Source: an uncultured Brevundimonas sp. (GTDB taxonomy: Bacteria > Pseudomonadota > Alphaproteobacteria > Caulobacterales > Caulobacteraceae). From it: a stretch of 45,660 nucleotides of DNA. The notes below the pieces were generated by a model. The model was given only the letters and a program-made list of their open reading frames with translations, was not told the DNA's origin and did no database searches. This document shows positions 1 to 7,807 of the stretch, piece after piece (position 1 is the stretch's first letter; the number at the start of each line of letters is the position of its first letter). The position numbers and the translations under genes are program-made. The stretch covers positions 1 through 45,660 of the forward strand of contig NZ_CAMZFB010000021.1 of the NCBI RefSeq assembly GCF_947305955.1. Reading direction: 5' to 3'.

Positions 1-616
1 CATCGCGGCGGAACAGATGTTCGACCGCCTTGCGCGAGCCACCATCGCTCACAAGGATGCTGGTGCGGCCCGCAACGACGGCTTCTTCGCCGGCATAGAT
101 CGGATAGTCCGCCTGAGGGCCGGTATAGATCATCAGCAAGGGCACCTCGCCCTTAGCCACCGTATAGATTTTGGTGCCGGACGGACCACTGCGCTCCGTG
201 ACGCGTGTGCCTTTCAGATCAAGGCTGAACGGCAGGGCGGCAATCGCCTGTGGCGACAGTTGTACCGGACGCACGGGCGGCGGCGGGGCGTCTTCGACGG
301 CCTCAGGCGCTGCCGCAGCGGACCCGGTGGCTGGAGCGGCTGCAGCCGTAGGTGCCGGAGCGCTCGGTGCTGATGCGCGCGGAGCCTGTGTCGCGGCTGC
401 GGGGGCTGCCACTGCCGGTGCACTGGTCGTTCCACGCGGTGCAGGTGCAGGAGCAGGAGCAGGAGCAGTCTGGGTCTGCGAAGGCAGTCGGCTGTTCAAC
501 TCGCGCGTCAGGCTTTGCGCCGTGGAGTTGCCAGACTGGGCCGACGCCAGCGAAGCGAGGGCCAGCCACCCGCACAGGGCAGTCGAGGTCAGGGCCAGGG
601 GCTTTGCGTTTTTCAT
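1..616 (-). CDS. Secreted Ala/Pro-rich protein, function unknown (3' end outside window)
   Basis: The gene starts with ATG at 616 and runs off the left edge with no stop, so about 205 residues are visible. The first 27 residues form a signal peptide: a short basic start (MKNAK), a hydrophobic core and a likely cleavage site after ASA. A long Ala/Pro-rich low-complexity linker follows (about residues 45-105). After it comes a more ordinary globular segment containing PVQLSPQAIAALPF and TKIYTV. This suggests an exported protein with a flexible tether and a C-terminal domain in the periplasm or outside. I do not recognise the family. It lies 42 bases downstream of the histidine kinase gene on the same strand and may be cotranscribed with it. 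The linker contains an in-frame hexanucleotide repeat at 441-468. Confidence 0.7.
   Translation of the reverse strand, partial: MKNAKPLALTSTALCGWLALASLASAQSGNSTAQSLTRELNSRLPSQTQTAPAPAPAPAPRGTTSAPAVAAPAAATQAPRASAPSAPAPTAAAAPATGSAAAAPEAVEDAPPPPVRPVQLSPQAIAALPFSLDLKGTRVTERSGPSGTKIYTVAKGEVPLLMIYTGPQADYPIYAGEEAVVAGRTSILVSDGGSRKAVEHLFRRD
441..468. repeat. Tandem GCAGGA-type hexanucleotide repeat inside the Ala/Pro linker
   Basis: One GCAGGT unit, three GCAGGA units and a partial unit lie in tandem. On the coding (minus) strand they encode alternating Ala and Pro. Because the unit is six bases, a gain or loss of copies would stay in frame and only change linker length. Confidence 0.7.
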
Positions 617-658
617 GCGCCTACAATGTTCCGCTGCGGGTTCGGCGGCAAGCCCACC

Positions 659-2371
659 CTATTCAGCCTCGGGCAGTTCGATCCAGAAGGACGCGCCCGC
701 GCCCAGCTCGGAGTCCACGCCCATTCGCCCGCCCTGAAGCTCGGCCAGACGCTTGGACAGCGCCAGCCCGATCCCGTGGCCTTCGATGGACGAACGCTCA
801 AGCCCAAGACGGTTGAACGGCTCGAACAGCTGCGCCTGTTTCTCGGGCGACAGGCCCGGCCCGCCATCCTCGACGGCCAGTCGCACCATGCCGGAATCGG
901 TCCGCGTCGCGACAAACCGCACAAATCCGCCCTCGCGGCCGTATTTCACGGCATTGCTGGCAAGGTTCGACAGGATCTGCGCCAGTCGCTGCGAATCCGC
1001 CATCACCCGCAGTCCGGTCGGCATGTCCTCAATCGATATCTGCAAGGCAGTCGTGTCGGACATCAGGCGGACAGATTTGGCGGCGTCATCCAGCGCTCCG
1101 GCCACATCCGTCGGGCGCACCTCGATACGCACAGCGCCCGATTCCGCCTGCGAGATATCCAGCAGATCGTGCGCCAGATTTTCGATCTGGCGTCCGGTGC
1201 GAACCATCATCTCGGCCATGTCTTTTTGCGCAGGCGTGACCTCGCCCAAATGCCCGGATGCCCACATCTCGGCGATGCCGATGATCCCGCCGACAGGGCT
1301 TTTGATCTCATGTGCCACATTGGCCAGCAGGCGCGATTTGGCCGCAGAGGCCATTTCCGCCTTCTGGCGGCCGATGCGAGCGCGATCCGCCAGATGGTCA
1401 CGCTCTTCCAGAAGCGCCGCCATCAGCAAGGCGGGGGCATAGCCGAACAGGATCAGCATCTGGACCATGCCCAGAGCCCGATCCAGAGGCATGGCGAAGT
1501 ACGGCCCGTATCCCGCCATAGTGCCTTTGATAGCGAACACCGACACGATCATCAGGCCGACTGCCGTCCCTGCCACACGAAACCGTACGGCAATCAACAG
1601 CATCAGCGGCAAAAGCGAAAAGGTCAGCGGGACCCGCAGCCCACCAAAAATAAAGGCCGAGGCCGTAATCAGCGCTCCGAACACCACAACCGCTTCAATC
1701 ACCCGCTTTAGCGGTTGGCGCAGCGACAGGCCCGTCTTCACAAACGGCAGAACGATTGCCAGCACGGTTAGCATGCCCAACGCATGGCCCAGCCACCACA
1801 TCCGGACACCACCGAAATAGCCGTCGCTGGCCCCGTGATAGATCAGCGCCCCGCACAGCAGCGCCCCCGGAAAAGTGGCCAGCCCCGAGGTGGCCAACAG
1901 CTTGAGCTGCCCCTTGACCGAGCTCAGGTCCAACCGAGGGAACACGTAGCGGAGGATGCTGACGGCTAAAAAGATTTCGAGCAGGTTCAACCCGACAAAG
2001 ATGATCGCCCGCGACGGTGGATTGCCGAGAATAAGCTCGCCCGCCATCAGTGCCGTCGCCGTCAGAAAGGCGAAGGCCAGATCATACCGGATGCCGCGCC
2101 CTGCCTTCAGCCACGTCGCTGCCGCGACCCCGCTGGTGATCCAAAGCGTCGAGATAATGCCGGGTCCCGCCGCCATGAAGCGCACCGAGATAACCACCAG
2201 AAGGCACAGCGCCCCAATGGTCGCAACCAATGCAAAGGGTGCCCGAAAGAAACTGAAATTCGGGAGCACCGGACGGTCATGGAAACGTTTGCGCGGGGCT
2301 GATCCAGCCGCCTCGCCTGCCGTTGGCGCAGCACCACGCCTGTCGGCTGCCCACACTTGCCCCATCCCCAT
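659..2371 (-). CDS. Membrane sensor histidine kinase
   Basis: This 570-residue sensor kinase has a hydrophobic N-terminal half (about residues 45-325, several membrane helices, MASE1-like in general character) that probably senses a signal in or at the membrane. A dimerisation/phosphoacceptor domain follows, with the H-box NVAHEIKSPVGG (His at about residue 354). The ATPase domain carries an N-box (NLASNAVKYG), G1 box (VEDGGPGLS) and G2 box (GHGIGLALS). The kinase core is therefore complete. No receiver domain is attached and no response regulator gene is adjacent, so the partner is unknown. The ATG at 2371 is used; another in-frame ATG lies at 2365. It follows thiE by 80 bases on the same strand, and the partial secreted-protein gene follows it. 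Confidence 0.85.
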   Translation of the reverse strand: MGMGQVWAADRRGAAPTAGEAAGSAPRKRFHDRPVLPNFSFFRAPFALVATIGALCLLVVISVRFMAAGPGIISTLWITSGVAAATWLKAGRGIRYDLAFAFLTATALMAGELILGNPPSRAIIFVGLNLLEIFLAVSILRYVFPRLDLSSVKGQLKLLATSGLATFPGALLCGALIYHGASDGYFGGVRMWWLGHALGMLTVLAIVLPFVKTGLSLRQPLKRVIEAVVVFGALITASAFIFGGLRVPLTFSLLPLMLLIAVRFRVAGTAVGLMIVSVFAIKGTMAGYGPYFAMPLDRALGMVQMLILFGYAPALLMAALLEERDHLADRARIGRQKAEMASAAKSRLLANVAHEIKSPVGGIIGIAEMWASGHLGEVTPAQKDMAEMMVRTGRQIENLAHDLLDISQAESGAVRIEVRPTDVAGALDDAAKSVRLMSDTTALQISIEDMPTGLRVMADSQRLAQILSNLASNAVKYGREGGFVRFVATRTDSGMVRLAVEDGGPGLSPEKQAQLFEPFNRLGLERSSIEGHGIGLALSKRLAELQGGRMGVDSELGAGASFWIELPEAE

Positions 2372-2451
2372 GACGAAACCCGCCCCGAATACGCGTCCAA
2401 ACGAACAGCGGTTCTAGAAGCGGGACTTTAATATCGTCTGAAGCTTTGCCG

Positions 2452-3111
2452 TTAGAAGGCGGCGTTCAACTCGGCGACCAAGGCCTTGACCGCGGCAGCC
2501 TCGCCCTCGGGGTGGTTCCACACCGCGCCGCTGACGGCGATGAAGTCGGCCCCCGCGCGGGCCACCTCGGCAGCAGTGTCGATACCGATACCGCCGATGG
2601 CCACGCACGGCGTCTCCATCGTCTCCTGCCAGATGGTCAGGATATCCAGTTCCGGACGGTGGGTGGTTTCCTTGGTGTCGGTCGGGAAAAAGGCCCCGAA
2701 GGCCACATAGTCGGCCCCTGCCTCTGCCGCTTCCATCGCCAAGTGGCGGCTGTCATGACAGGTCGCGCCCACCATGGCGTCCTCGCCCATGATGCGTCGC
2801 GCATCTTTTACAGGAGTATCTTCCTGCCCCACATGAACGCCGTCACAGTCGGTGGCCTTGGCCAGATCGGGGCGGTCGTTCAACAGAACCGGCACGCCAT
2901 AGCGGTGGCACACAGGTTTCAGAGCCGCCACGGCCTCGCGAATCCGGTCGTCGGTGGCAGGCTTCAGACGAATCTGCACCGCCGCGACTTCGCCTGCGGC
3001 CAAGGCAGCATCCAGACGCACAGCAAATGCGCCCAGATCGTCAATCGACGGCGGCGTGATCAGATAGAGCTGACAGGTCGGACGGGGTGGGACTTGGGGT
3101 TCGCGAGCCAT
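2452..3111 (-). CDS. thiE: Thiamine phosphate synthase
   Basis: ThiE joins hydroxymethylpyrimidine diphosphate and thiazole phosphate to make thiamine phosphate in the cytoplasm. The 219-residue product has the expected TIM-barrel landmarks: QLYLITPP near the start, [37 protein letters not shown], and a phosphate-binding AIGGIG near the end. An in-frame TTG at 3147 would add 12 residues, but the ATG at 3111 lies just before the conserved domain and behind a GGGCAGGG stretch, so it is preferred. No other thiamine gene is adjacent. The ThiE/TenI superfamily contains some non-ThiE members, so the exact activity is inferred from motifs. Confidence 0.85.
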   Translation of the reverse strand: MAREPQVPPRPTCQLYLITPPSIDDLGAFAVRLDAALAAGEVAAVQIRLKPATDDRIREAVAALKPVCHRYGVPVLLNDRPDLAKATDCDGVHVGQEDTPVKDARRIMGEDAMVGATCHDSRHLAMEAAEAGADYVAFGAFFPTDTKETTHRPELDILTIWQETMETPCVAIGGIGIDTAAEVARAGADFIAVSGAVWNHPEGEAAAVKALVAELNAAF

Positions 3112-3163
3112 GACGAACGCCCTGCCCTTATGCGGCCCCGACGTCAACGCCCTAGCACTATCG

Positions 3164-3223
3164 TCTCAGCGTATTGAGAATAATTTGCATGGTTATAAAT
3201 TCGTGATATGGAGAACCATTCTC
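3164..3223 (+). promoter_or_regulatory. Candidate Fur-type iron boxes upstream of bfd
   Basis: Two sites sit before bfd. At 3164-3179 there is TCTCA, a 6-base gap, then TGAGA, and the right half continues as TGAGAATAATTTGCA (3175-3189). At 3211-3223, GAGAACCATTCTC is a near-perfect palindrome. Both resemble GAGAAT-type Fur sites seen in alphaproteobacteria. Iron control fits the bacterioferritin genes downstream. The regulator could be Fur or another Fur-family protein such as Irr. Confidence 0.5.
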
Positions 3224-3247
3224 AGCAACTGACCAAGGGCATCAGCC

Positions 3248-3433
3248 TTGTACGTCTGTAACTGTAACGGCATCCGCGCCCGCGACGTCCACTTTGCGAT
3301 TGAAGCTGGTGCCACGCGTCCCAAGGACATTTTCGCCTCGCAGGGCTGCAAGGCCCAGTGCGCCAAATGCGTCTGCGAAATGCGCGAAATGATCCAGGAA
3401 GCCCAAGCGTCCTACGCCCTGGCCGCCGAATAA
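3248..3433 (+). CDS. bfd: Bacterioferritin-associated ferredoxin (TTG start)
   Basis: Bfd is a small [2Fe-2S] protein that passes electrons to bacterioferritin to release stored iron. This 61-residue product begins MYVCNCNG, as in known Bfd proteins. It has the expected cysteine pattern: CNC at residues 4-6, then a cluster QGCKAQCAKCVC. The conserved MYVC start falls on a TTG codon at 3248, preceded at good spacing by AAGGG (3235-3239), so TTG is chosen. No in-frame ATG precedes the iron-sulfur ligands. The bfr gene follows on the same strand, 172 bases downstream, with a hairpin and its own regulatory site in between. It is probably derepressed when iron is low. Confidence 0.9.
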   Translation: MYVCNCNGIRARDVHFAIEAGATRPKDIFASQGCKAQCAKCVCEMREMIQEAQASYALAAE

Positions 3434-3446
3434 GACCACCCTGCTT

Positions 3447-3469
3447 ATGCGAGTGAAAAACGCTCGCAT
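3447..3469 (+). terminator. Hairpin between bfd and bfr
   Basis: ATGCGAG (3447-3453) pairs with CTCGCAT (3463-3469) over a 9-base A-rich loop. No T-run follows, so it may be a weak terminator or an RNA-stability element separating bfd from bfr. Confidence 0.35.
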
Positions 3470-3478
3470 TATCAATGT

Positions 3479-3499
3479 GGTGAAAGTAATTCTCAAATA
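3479..3499 (+). promoter_or_regulatory. Candidate iron box upstream of bfr
   Basis: The sequence TGAAAGTAATTCTCA resembles the GAGAAT/ATTCTC half-sites seen before bfd. It lies about 110 bases before the bfr start. The left half is degenerate, so this is a weak site call. Confidence 0.3.
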
Positions 3500-3605
3500 A
3501 ACAATTGGCCGTTTTCGGTGTTACTCTGCCTGTAGATCAGACAGTGATGGCCCCGACGACAGTTTGCCGGTCGCCATATCTGTCACCAGACAGAAGGCTA
3601 GGACC

Positions 3606-4094
3606 ATGAAGGGCGATCCCGCAATCATCCGCACGCTGAACGCTGTGCTGACCAACGAGCTGACGGCGGTCAACCAGTACTTCCTGCACGCCCGCATGTT
3701 CGAAAGCTGGGGTCTGATCCACCTCGGCGACATCATCTACAAGGAATCGATCGGCGAGATGAAACACGCCGACCTGCTGATCAAGCGGGTGCTGTTCCTT
3801 GACGGCCTGCCCAACCTTCAGGACCTGCACAAGCTCAAGGTCGGCGAAGAGCCGATCGAATGCCTGCAGGCCGACCTGCAACTGGAACTGAACAGCCGCG
3901 CCGCCACCCGCGACGCCCTGACCGCCTGCGAGGAAGCCCGCGACTATGTCAGCCGCGAGATCCTGCAACAAATCCTGACCGACACCGAGCACCACATCGA
4001 CTTCCTCGAAAACCAGCTGAAGCTGGTCGAGCTGATGGGCGCGCAGAACTATCTGCAGTCGGCCATGAAGGAGATCGTCGGCGAAGGTCACTGA
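3606..4094 (+). CDS. bfr: Bacterioferritin
   Basis: Bacterioferritin forms a 24-subunit haem-containing shell that oxidises Fe(II) and stores it as mineral. The 162-residue length is typical. The di-iron ligands are visible: Glu18, Glu51 and His54 early, and the later Glu ligand plus the TEHHID motif. Met52, the residue that binds haem between two subunits in bacterioferritins, is present in GEMKHAD, so this is a haem-type Bfr rather than a plain ferritin. Tyr25 is also conserved. The ATG at 3606 gives the canonical MKGDPAII start; an in-frame ATG 42 bases upstream adds only a non-conserved tail. It lies downstream of bfd, its electron donor, and ends before a strong terminator. Confidence 0.96.
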   Translation: MKGDPAIIRTLNAVLTNELTAVNQYFLHARMFESWGLIHLGDIIYKESIGEMKHADLLIKRVLFLDGLPNLQDLHKLKVGEEPIECLQADLQLELNSRAATRDALTACEEARDYVSREILQQILTDTEHHIDFLENQLKLVELMGAQNYLQSAMKEIVGEGH

Positions 4095-4127
4095 GACCTT
4101 TTTTGACGGTTCTGACGGACTTGTGTC

Positions 4128-4156
4128 GGGGCGGCGGGGAACATCCTCGCCGCCCC
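4128..4156 (+). terminator. Rho-independent terminator after bfr
   Basis: GGGGCGGCG (4128-4136) pairs perfectly with CGCCGCCCC (4148-4156) over an 11-base loop, followed by TTCATTTT. It lies 33 bases after the bfr stop and just before the next gene. Confidence 0.8.
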
Positions 4157-4171
4157 TTCATTTTGGGGCGC

Positions 4172-4666
4172 ATGGAAGAGATTGAAGACCTGCTCGACAC
4201 CGCCCGCGACAAGGCCGACGAACTGCTGAATATCGGCAACCGCGATATGTCCCACGTCCTGACGGGGGCCTTGCTGACGGCGGGCTTTGCGCTGGCGGTC
4301 ACGGTGCTGGCCCGCGAGATTGCGCCGGACCAGACGCCCAAGACATTCGGCCGCCGCATGAAGTCCGAGGTCAAGGCCGGCAACTGGCTGATGCCAGCCG
4401 TCTTTTCAGCCAACACCATGTCGGCCATCCGCGTGTGGAACTCCCCTGCCCGCAAGGGTCGCGTCGAGGCCATGGGTCTTTGGGCGCTGGCCCAGACCGC
4501 CAATGCCTGGTGGCTGGCCGCCCGCCCGCAAAATCGCTGGAGCCAGATCGGGGCCGCCATGGCATCCGCAGGGCTGGCCGCAGCCTTCGCCTATGAGGCC
4601 CGCAAGCTTCGTGGCGTATCGGCCGAGATCGACCCTGTGTCTTCGGCCACAAACCTTATGAAATAA
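4172..4666 (+). CDS. Small membrane protein, function unknown
   Basis: The 164-residue product starts [11 protein letters not shown]. After an acidic N-terminal helix it has a hydrophobic stretch at about residues 29-48 ([19 protein letters not shown]), a Trp-rich hydrophobic stretch around 108-125 ([15 protein letters not shown]) and a third around 132-150. It is therefore probably an inner-membrane protein with three segments. I recognise no domain. The start is inferred from the reading frame. It lies just after the bfr terminator, and its ribosome-binding site is weak (GGGGCG directly upstream). Nothing in the context assigns a function. Confidence 0.7.
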   Translation: MEEIEDLLDTARDKADELLNIGNRDMSHVLTGALLTAGFALAVTVLAREIAPDQTPKTFGRRMKSEVKAGNWLMPAVFSANTMSAIRVWNSPARKGRVEAMGLWALAQTANAWWLAARPQNRWSQIGAAMASAGLAAAFAYEARKLRGVSAEIDPVSSATNLMK

Positions 4667-4686
4667 CGCAAAACCGAAAGCGGATT

Positions 4687-4711
4687 AGGGCCATTCCCAT
4701 TGCCCTTTTTC
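4687..4711 (+). terminator. Possible weak terminator before efp
   Basis: AGGGC (4687-4691) pairs with GCCCT (4702-4706) over a 10-base loop and is followed by a T-run. An outer CGGA/TCCG pairing may extend the stem. It would end transcripts from the upstream membrane-protein gene. Confidence 0.4.
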
Positions 4712-4797
4712 CGCCTTTCCTCTACGGCTCGCGTCGATTTGGAGCGCCCCAACCGGTCGGCGCCCGCCTGCCCATCAACGAGCCCGAACGGTTCCTC

Positions 4798-5364
4798 ATG
4801 AAAATCAACGCCAATACCATCAAGCCGGGTATGGTCCTGCAGCACAACGGTGGTCTGTGGGTCGTCACCAAGGTCAACCACGTCAAGCCCGGCAAGGGCG
4901 GCGCCTTCGCCAACGTGGAAGCCAAGAACCTGGAAACCGGCAACAAGCTGGCCGAGCGCTTCCGTTCGGAAGACCGCGTCGAGCGCGCCACGCTGGAACA
5001 GAAGGACTTCTCCTACCTGTTCGACAACGGCGACAGCCTCGTGTTCATGGACGATGCCACCTACGAGCAGATCGAACTGCAAAAGGACTGGGTCGGTGAA
5101 GACCGCATCGCCTACCTCGTCGAAGGCATGAAGGTCGTCATCGAAATGCACGAAGGCCGTCCGATCGGTCTGGAACTGCCGGACCAAGTGGTTCTGGAAG
5201 TTGCCGAGACCGAGCCGACCGTGAAGGGCCAGACCGCTTCGTCGTCGTACAAGCCGGCTATCGCCTCCAACGGCGTGCGCGTGATGATCCCGCCGTACAT
5301 GTCGGCCGGTGAAAAAATCGTCGTGGATACCGCGACCGGTGAATACGTCCGTCGCGCGGACTAA
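4798..5364 (+). CDS. efp: Translation elongation factor P
   Basis: EF-P binds stalled ribosomes between the P and E sites and promotes peptide bonds at proline runs. The 188-residue length and sequence are typical across all three beta-barrel domains. The N-terminal KOW-like domain begins [13 protein letters not shown]. The tip loop PGKGGAF carries Lys33, the position that is beta-lysylated by EpmA in many Proteobacteria; whether it is modified here cannot be seen. The C-terminal region contains [19 protein letters not shown] and ends in GEYVRRAD. The gene has its own strong terminator and appears monocistronic. Confidence 0.97.
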   Translation: MKINANTIKPGMVLQHNGGLWVVTKVNHVKPGKGGAFANVEAKNLETGNKLAERFRSEDRVERATLEQKDFSYLFDNGDSLVFMDDATYEQIELQKDWVGEDRIAYLVEGMKVVIEMHEGRPIGLELPDQVVLEVAETEPTVKGQTASSSYKPAIASNGVRVMIPPYMSAGEKIVVDTATGEYVRRAD

Positions 5365-5404
5365 AATTCGCCGATTTCTACCTGCAAAGGTAGATTATCA
5401 CTTC

Positions 5405-5432
5405 AGGGGTGCGGATGGTCCGCACCCCTTTT
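5405..5432 (+). terminator. Rho-independent terminator after efp
   Basis: AGGGGTGCGGA (5405-5415) pairs perfectly with TCCGCACCCCT (5419-5429) over a 3-base loop, followed by TTT. It lies 41 bases after the efp stop. Confidence 0.85.
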
Positions 5433-5497
5433 GACTTCTCCGTCCATCCGGGGTGATTTCGCCCTTAGTCAGGATGCACGGACCAGGAGATCGACTA

Positions 5498-6304
5498 ATG
5501 GCTCTCGCTTCCGCACTTCTTCAGGTCATGATGGACGCCGTCCGCAAGACCGCCCGCCCGATGCTCCGCGACTTCGGTGAAGTCTCGCAGCTTCAGGTCT
5601 CTCGCAAGGGCCCTGCCGATTTCGTCACTGCTGCCGATGTGAAGGCAGAGGACACCCTCTTCGAACTGCTGATGAAGGCCCGTCCGGGTTACAGCTTCCT
5701 CGGCGAAGAGCGCGGTCTGGTGCAAGGCACCGACAAGACCCACATGTGGATCGTCGATCCGATCGACGGCACCACCAACTTCATGCACGCCATGCCGCAC
5801 TTTGCGATCACGGTTGGCCTGCAACGCACCCACCCCGATGGCACTTCGGAAATCGTCGCGGCCGTGACCTATAATCCGGTCATGAACGAGATGTTCTGGG
5901 CCGAAAAGGGCAAGGGCTGCTATCTGAACGACACCCGCATCCGTCTGGCAGGCCGCAAGGATCTGGCAGAATCGCTGGTGGCTACCGGCCTGCCCTTCAT
6001 CGGCAAGACCGGCCACGCCCAGGCGATCAAGGACATCCACGCCGTGGGTCAGCGCGTCGCCGGCATCCGCCGTCTGGGCGCTGCCTCGCTGGACTTCGCA
6101 TGGGTGGCGGCTGGCCGTTACGACGCCTTCTTCGAGCGTAACCTCAAGCCGTGGGACGTCGCTGCTGGCATCCTGCTGGTGACCGAGGCCGGTGGCGTTG
6201 TCACCACCATCGAACTGGATGGCGATGCCAAGTCGGGCAAGACGATTGTCGCGGGCAACCCCGACATCCACGCCAAGCTGCGCAAGGTTCTGCAAGCCGC
6301 CTAA
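5498..6304 (+). CDS. suhB: Inositol monophosphatase family protein (SuhB-like)
   Basis: This family removes phosphate from inositol phosphates and related sugars using Mg2+; SuhB also works as an RNA-polymerase-associated factor in rRNA antitermination in E. coli. The 268-residue product has the metal-binding set: LGEERG (Glu), DPIDGTTNFMH, and the C-terminal WDVAAGILLVTEAGG. The ATG at 5498 follows the ribosome-binding sequence CCAGGAGA. A longer frame starting at 5453 lacks a good site and adds non-conserved residues. The gene ends before a bidirectional terminator facing the M16 gene. Enzymatic activity is well supported; the regulatory role is inferred from homology only. Confidence 0.9.
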   Translation: MALASALLQVMMDAVRKTARPMLRDFGEVSQLQVSRKGPADFVTAADVKAEDTLFELLMKARPGYSFLGEERGLVQGTDKTHMWIVDPIDGTTNFMHAMPHFAITVGLQRTHPDGTSEIVAAVTYNPVMNEMFWAEKGKGCYLNDTRIRLAGRKDLAESLVATGLPFIGKTGHAQAIKDIHAVGQRVAGIRRLGAASLDFAWVAAGRYDAFFERNLKPWDVAAGILLVTEAGGVVTTIELDGDAKSGKTIVAGNPDIHAKLRKVLQAA

Positions 6305-6327
6305 GGCTGGCAGCACCGCAAAAAATC

Positions 6328-6364
6328 AGGGGCGCTTCCCGCATCGGGAAGCGCCCCTTTTTTG
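6328..6364. terminator. Bidirectional terminator between suhB and the M16 gene pair
   Basis: A 14-base perfect stem (6328-6341 with 6345-6358) has a 3-base CAT loop, a T-run on the right and an A-run on the left. It can therefore stop transcripts from both convergent genes. Confidence 0.9.
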
Positions 6365-6382
6365 ATCAAGGTATCCCTGCCC

Positions 6383-7807
6383 TTAGGGCTGGAACACCTC
6401 GAATGTCACGCCCTGAAGCTCCGGCAGGGCTTCAAGCTGCGGGCGCACGGTTTCCAGATCACCGACGACGACCAGCGTCATCTTGTTGAAATCCAGACCC
6501 TGTGCGGCACGCTGCATGTCAGTGGCAGAGACCGACATCACCTCGGGCACATAGCGCTCGATATAGTTGCGCGGCAGGCCCCACTGATCGACCCAGACGG
6601 TCTTGTTCAGCACACCCGAGGGCGTGGCCAGACCCAGCACATAAAGCCCCGCATTATAGTTCTGCGAGCCCTCTGCCTCGGCGGCGGTCGGCGCTTCTGA
6701 CTGGAATTTGCGGATTTCACTGAAGATTTCGCGCAAGGAATCGCCGGTGTTGGCCGCCGTGACGTCGGCGTCATAGACCCAGTGCGAGGTGTTGCGGTCG
6801 ACATTGTCGATCGAGCTGCCCGGCGAATAGGCGTAGCCCTTGTCCTCGCGGATGTTGCGGGTAATGCGCGAGTTGAACGCACCGCCCAGCAGGCTGTCCA
6901 TCAGCTCGTATTTGATCGCATCCGGCGACGACAGGGTCGGCACGTCAAAGGCAAGGCGCAGGGTCGACTGCACTGCCCCCGGACGGTTCACCAGAACGAC
7001 ACGGCGGGCGATACGCGGCGGTGCGGCCACCTGTGCGGGCTGATTGTTGCCCTGCCAGTCGCCGAAAGCGTTCTCGATGGCCTGTTTGACGGCTGCTGGG
7101 TCATATTGACCCGCCACATAGATACGCACGCCACGCGGGCCGAAATGCTCGGCGTGGAAAGCCTTCAGCTGGTCAATCGTATAGGACTGGAGCTGTTCCG
7201 GCGTCGGATAGACATCCTCGTACGGGTGGCCCTCATAAACGGTGGCAAAGAAGGCTTCCGACAGCTGGCCGCTGGCTTGGCTCTTGCCGATGGCGACGTT
7301 GCGGATCATGCCCTGACGCACGCGCTCAAGCGGGCCTTCGAGGAAGGTCGGCTGGCGGATGATGGTGGCGAGGGTGGCAATGGCATCCGGCACACGCTCG
7401 GTCAGGACCGAGGTCTGGAAGCTGGACACATCGCGCGACACGCCCGTTCCCAAACCACCCCCCATATCGGCAAAGGCTTCGGAAATCTGTGCACCCGACA
7501 GGTTCCCTGCCCCTTCGCGCATCAGGGACGAGGTCATGTCCGAAATCCAGACATGCTCACCATCGTCGTTGTTCCCCACGGGCACGGCCACATAGATGCT
7601 GGCCTTGGGCACGGTGGCATAGGGGATGAGGGTGACGGTGATGCCGTTCGCCAGCTGATAGGTGTCTGCGGCAGGAACGGAGATGGCCTTGGGCTTGCCG
7701 ACGGCGGGCATCGGGATGGACTGGGCCATCGCCGGAAGCGACACACCCGTGGCCAGCGCTGCCGACAGGCCCAGCGCCGCGACCGAGAGCTTCAAACGGT
7801 TCATCAT
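6383..7807 (-). CDS. Periplasmic M16-family protein lacking the zinc-binding motif
   Basis: This 474-residue protein has a signal peptide (cleavage likely after AMA, about residue 28) and two M16 peptidase halves. In the first half, the HxxEH zinc motif of active M16 peptidases is replaced: the aligned region reads VWISDMTSSLMREGAG, with no histidine pair. The C-terminal half keeps the RxxRxxGYAY-like pattern (IREDKGYAYSPGSS). It is therefore probably the inactive, substrate-binding partner of an M16 heterodimer. The adjacent upstream gene encodes the active partner, and the two genes overlap by 4 bases (ATGA), which points to coupled translation. A strong GGGAGAAGAG ribosome-binding site precedes the ATG. 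The substrate is unknown. Confidence 0.88.
   Translation of the reverse strand: MMNRLKLSVAALGLSAALATGVSLPAMAQSIPMPAVGKPKAISVPAADTYQLANGITVTLIPYATVPKASIYVAVPVGNNDDGEHVWISDMTSSLMREGAGNLSGAQISEAFADMGGGLGTGVSRDVSSFQTSVLTERVPDAIATLATIIRQPTFLEGPLERVRQGMIRNVAIGKSQASGQLSEAFFATVYEGHPYEDVYPTPEQLQSYTIDQLKAFHAEHFGPRGVRIYVAGQYDPAAVKQAIENAFGDWQGNNQPAQVAAPPRIARRVVLVNRPGAVQSTLRLAFDVPTLSSPDAIKYELMDSLLGGAFNSRITRNIREDKGYAYSPGSSIDNVDRNTSHWVYDADVTAANTGDSLREIFSEIRKFQSEAPTAAEAEGSQNYNAGLYVLGLATPSGVLNKTVWVDQWGLPRNYIERYVPEVMSVSATDMQRAAQGLDFNKMTLVVVGDLETVRPQLEALPELQGVTFEVFQP

Noticed and set aside
515..1711. Long plus-strand frame of 398 codons opposite the first histidine kinase
   Set aside because: It is the antisense shadow of a clear kinase gene, rich in Arg, Gln and His with no recognisable motif.
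3860..4171. N-terminal extension of the small membrane protein into bfr
   Set aside because: It lies out of frame inside bfr and crosses the bfr terminator, with composition typical of a shadow frame.
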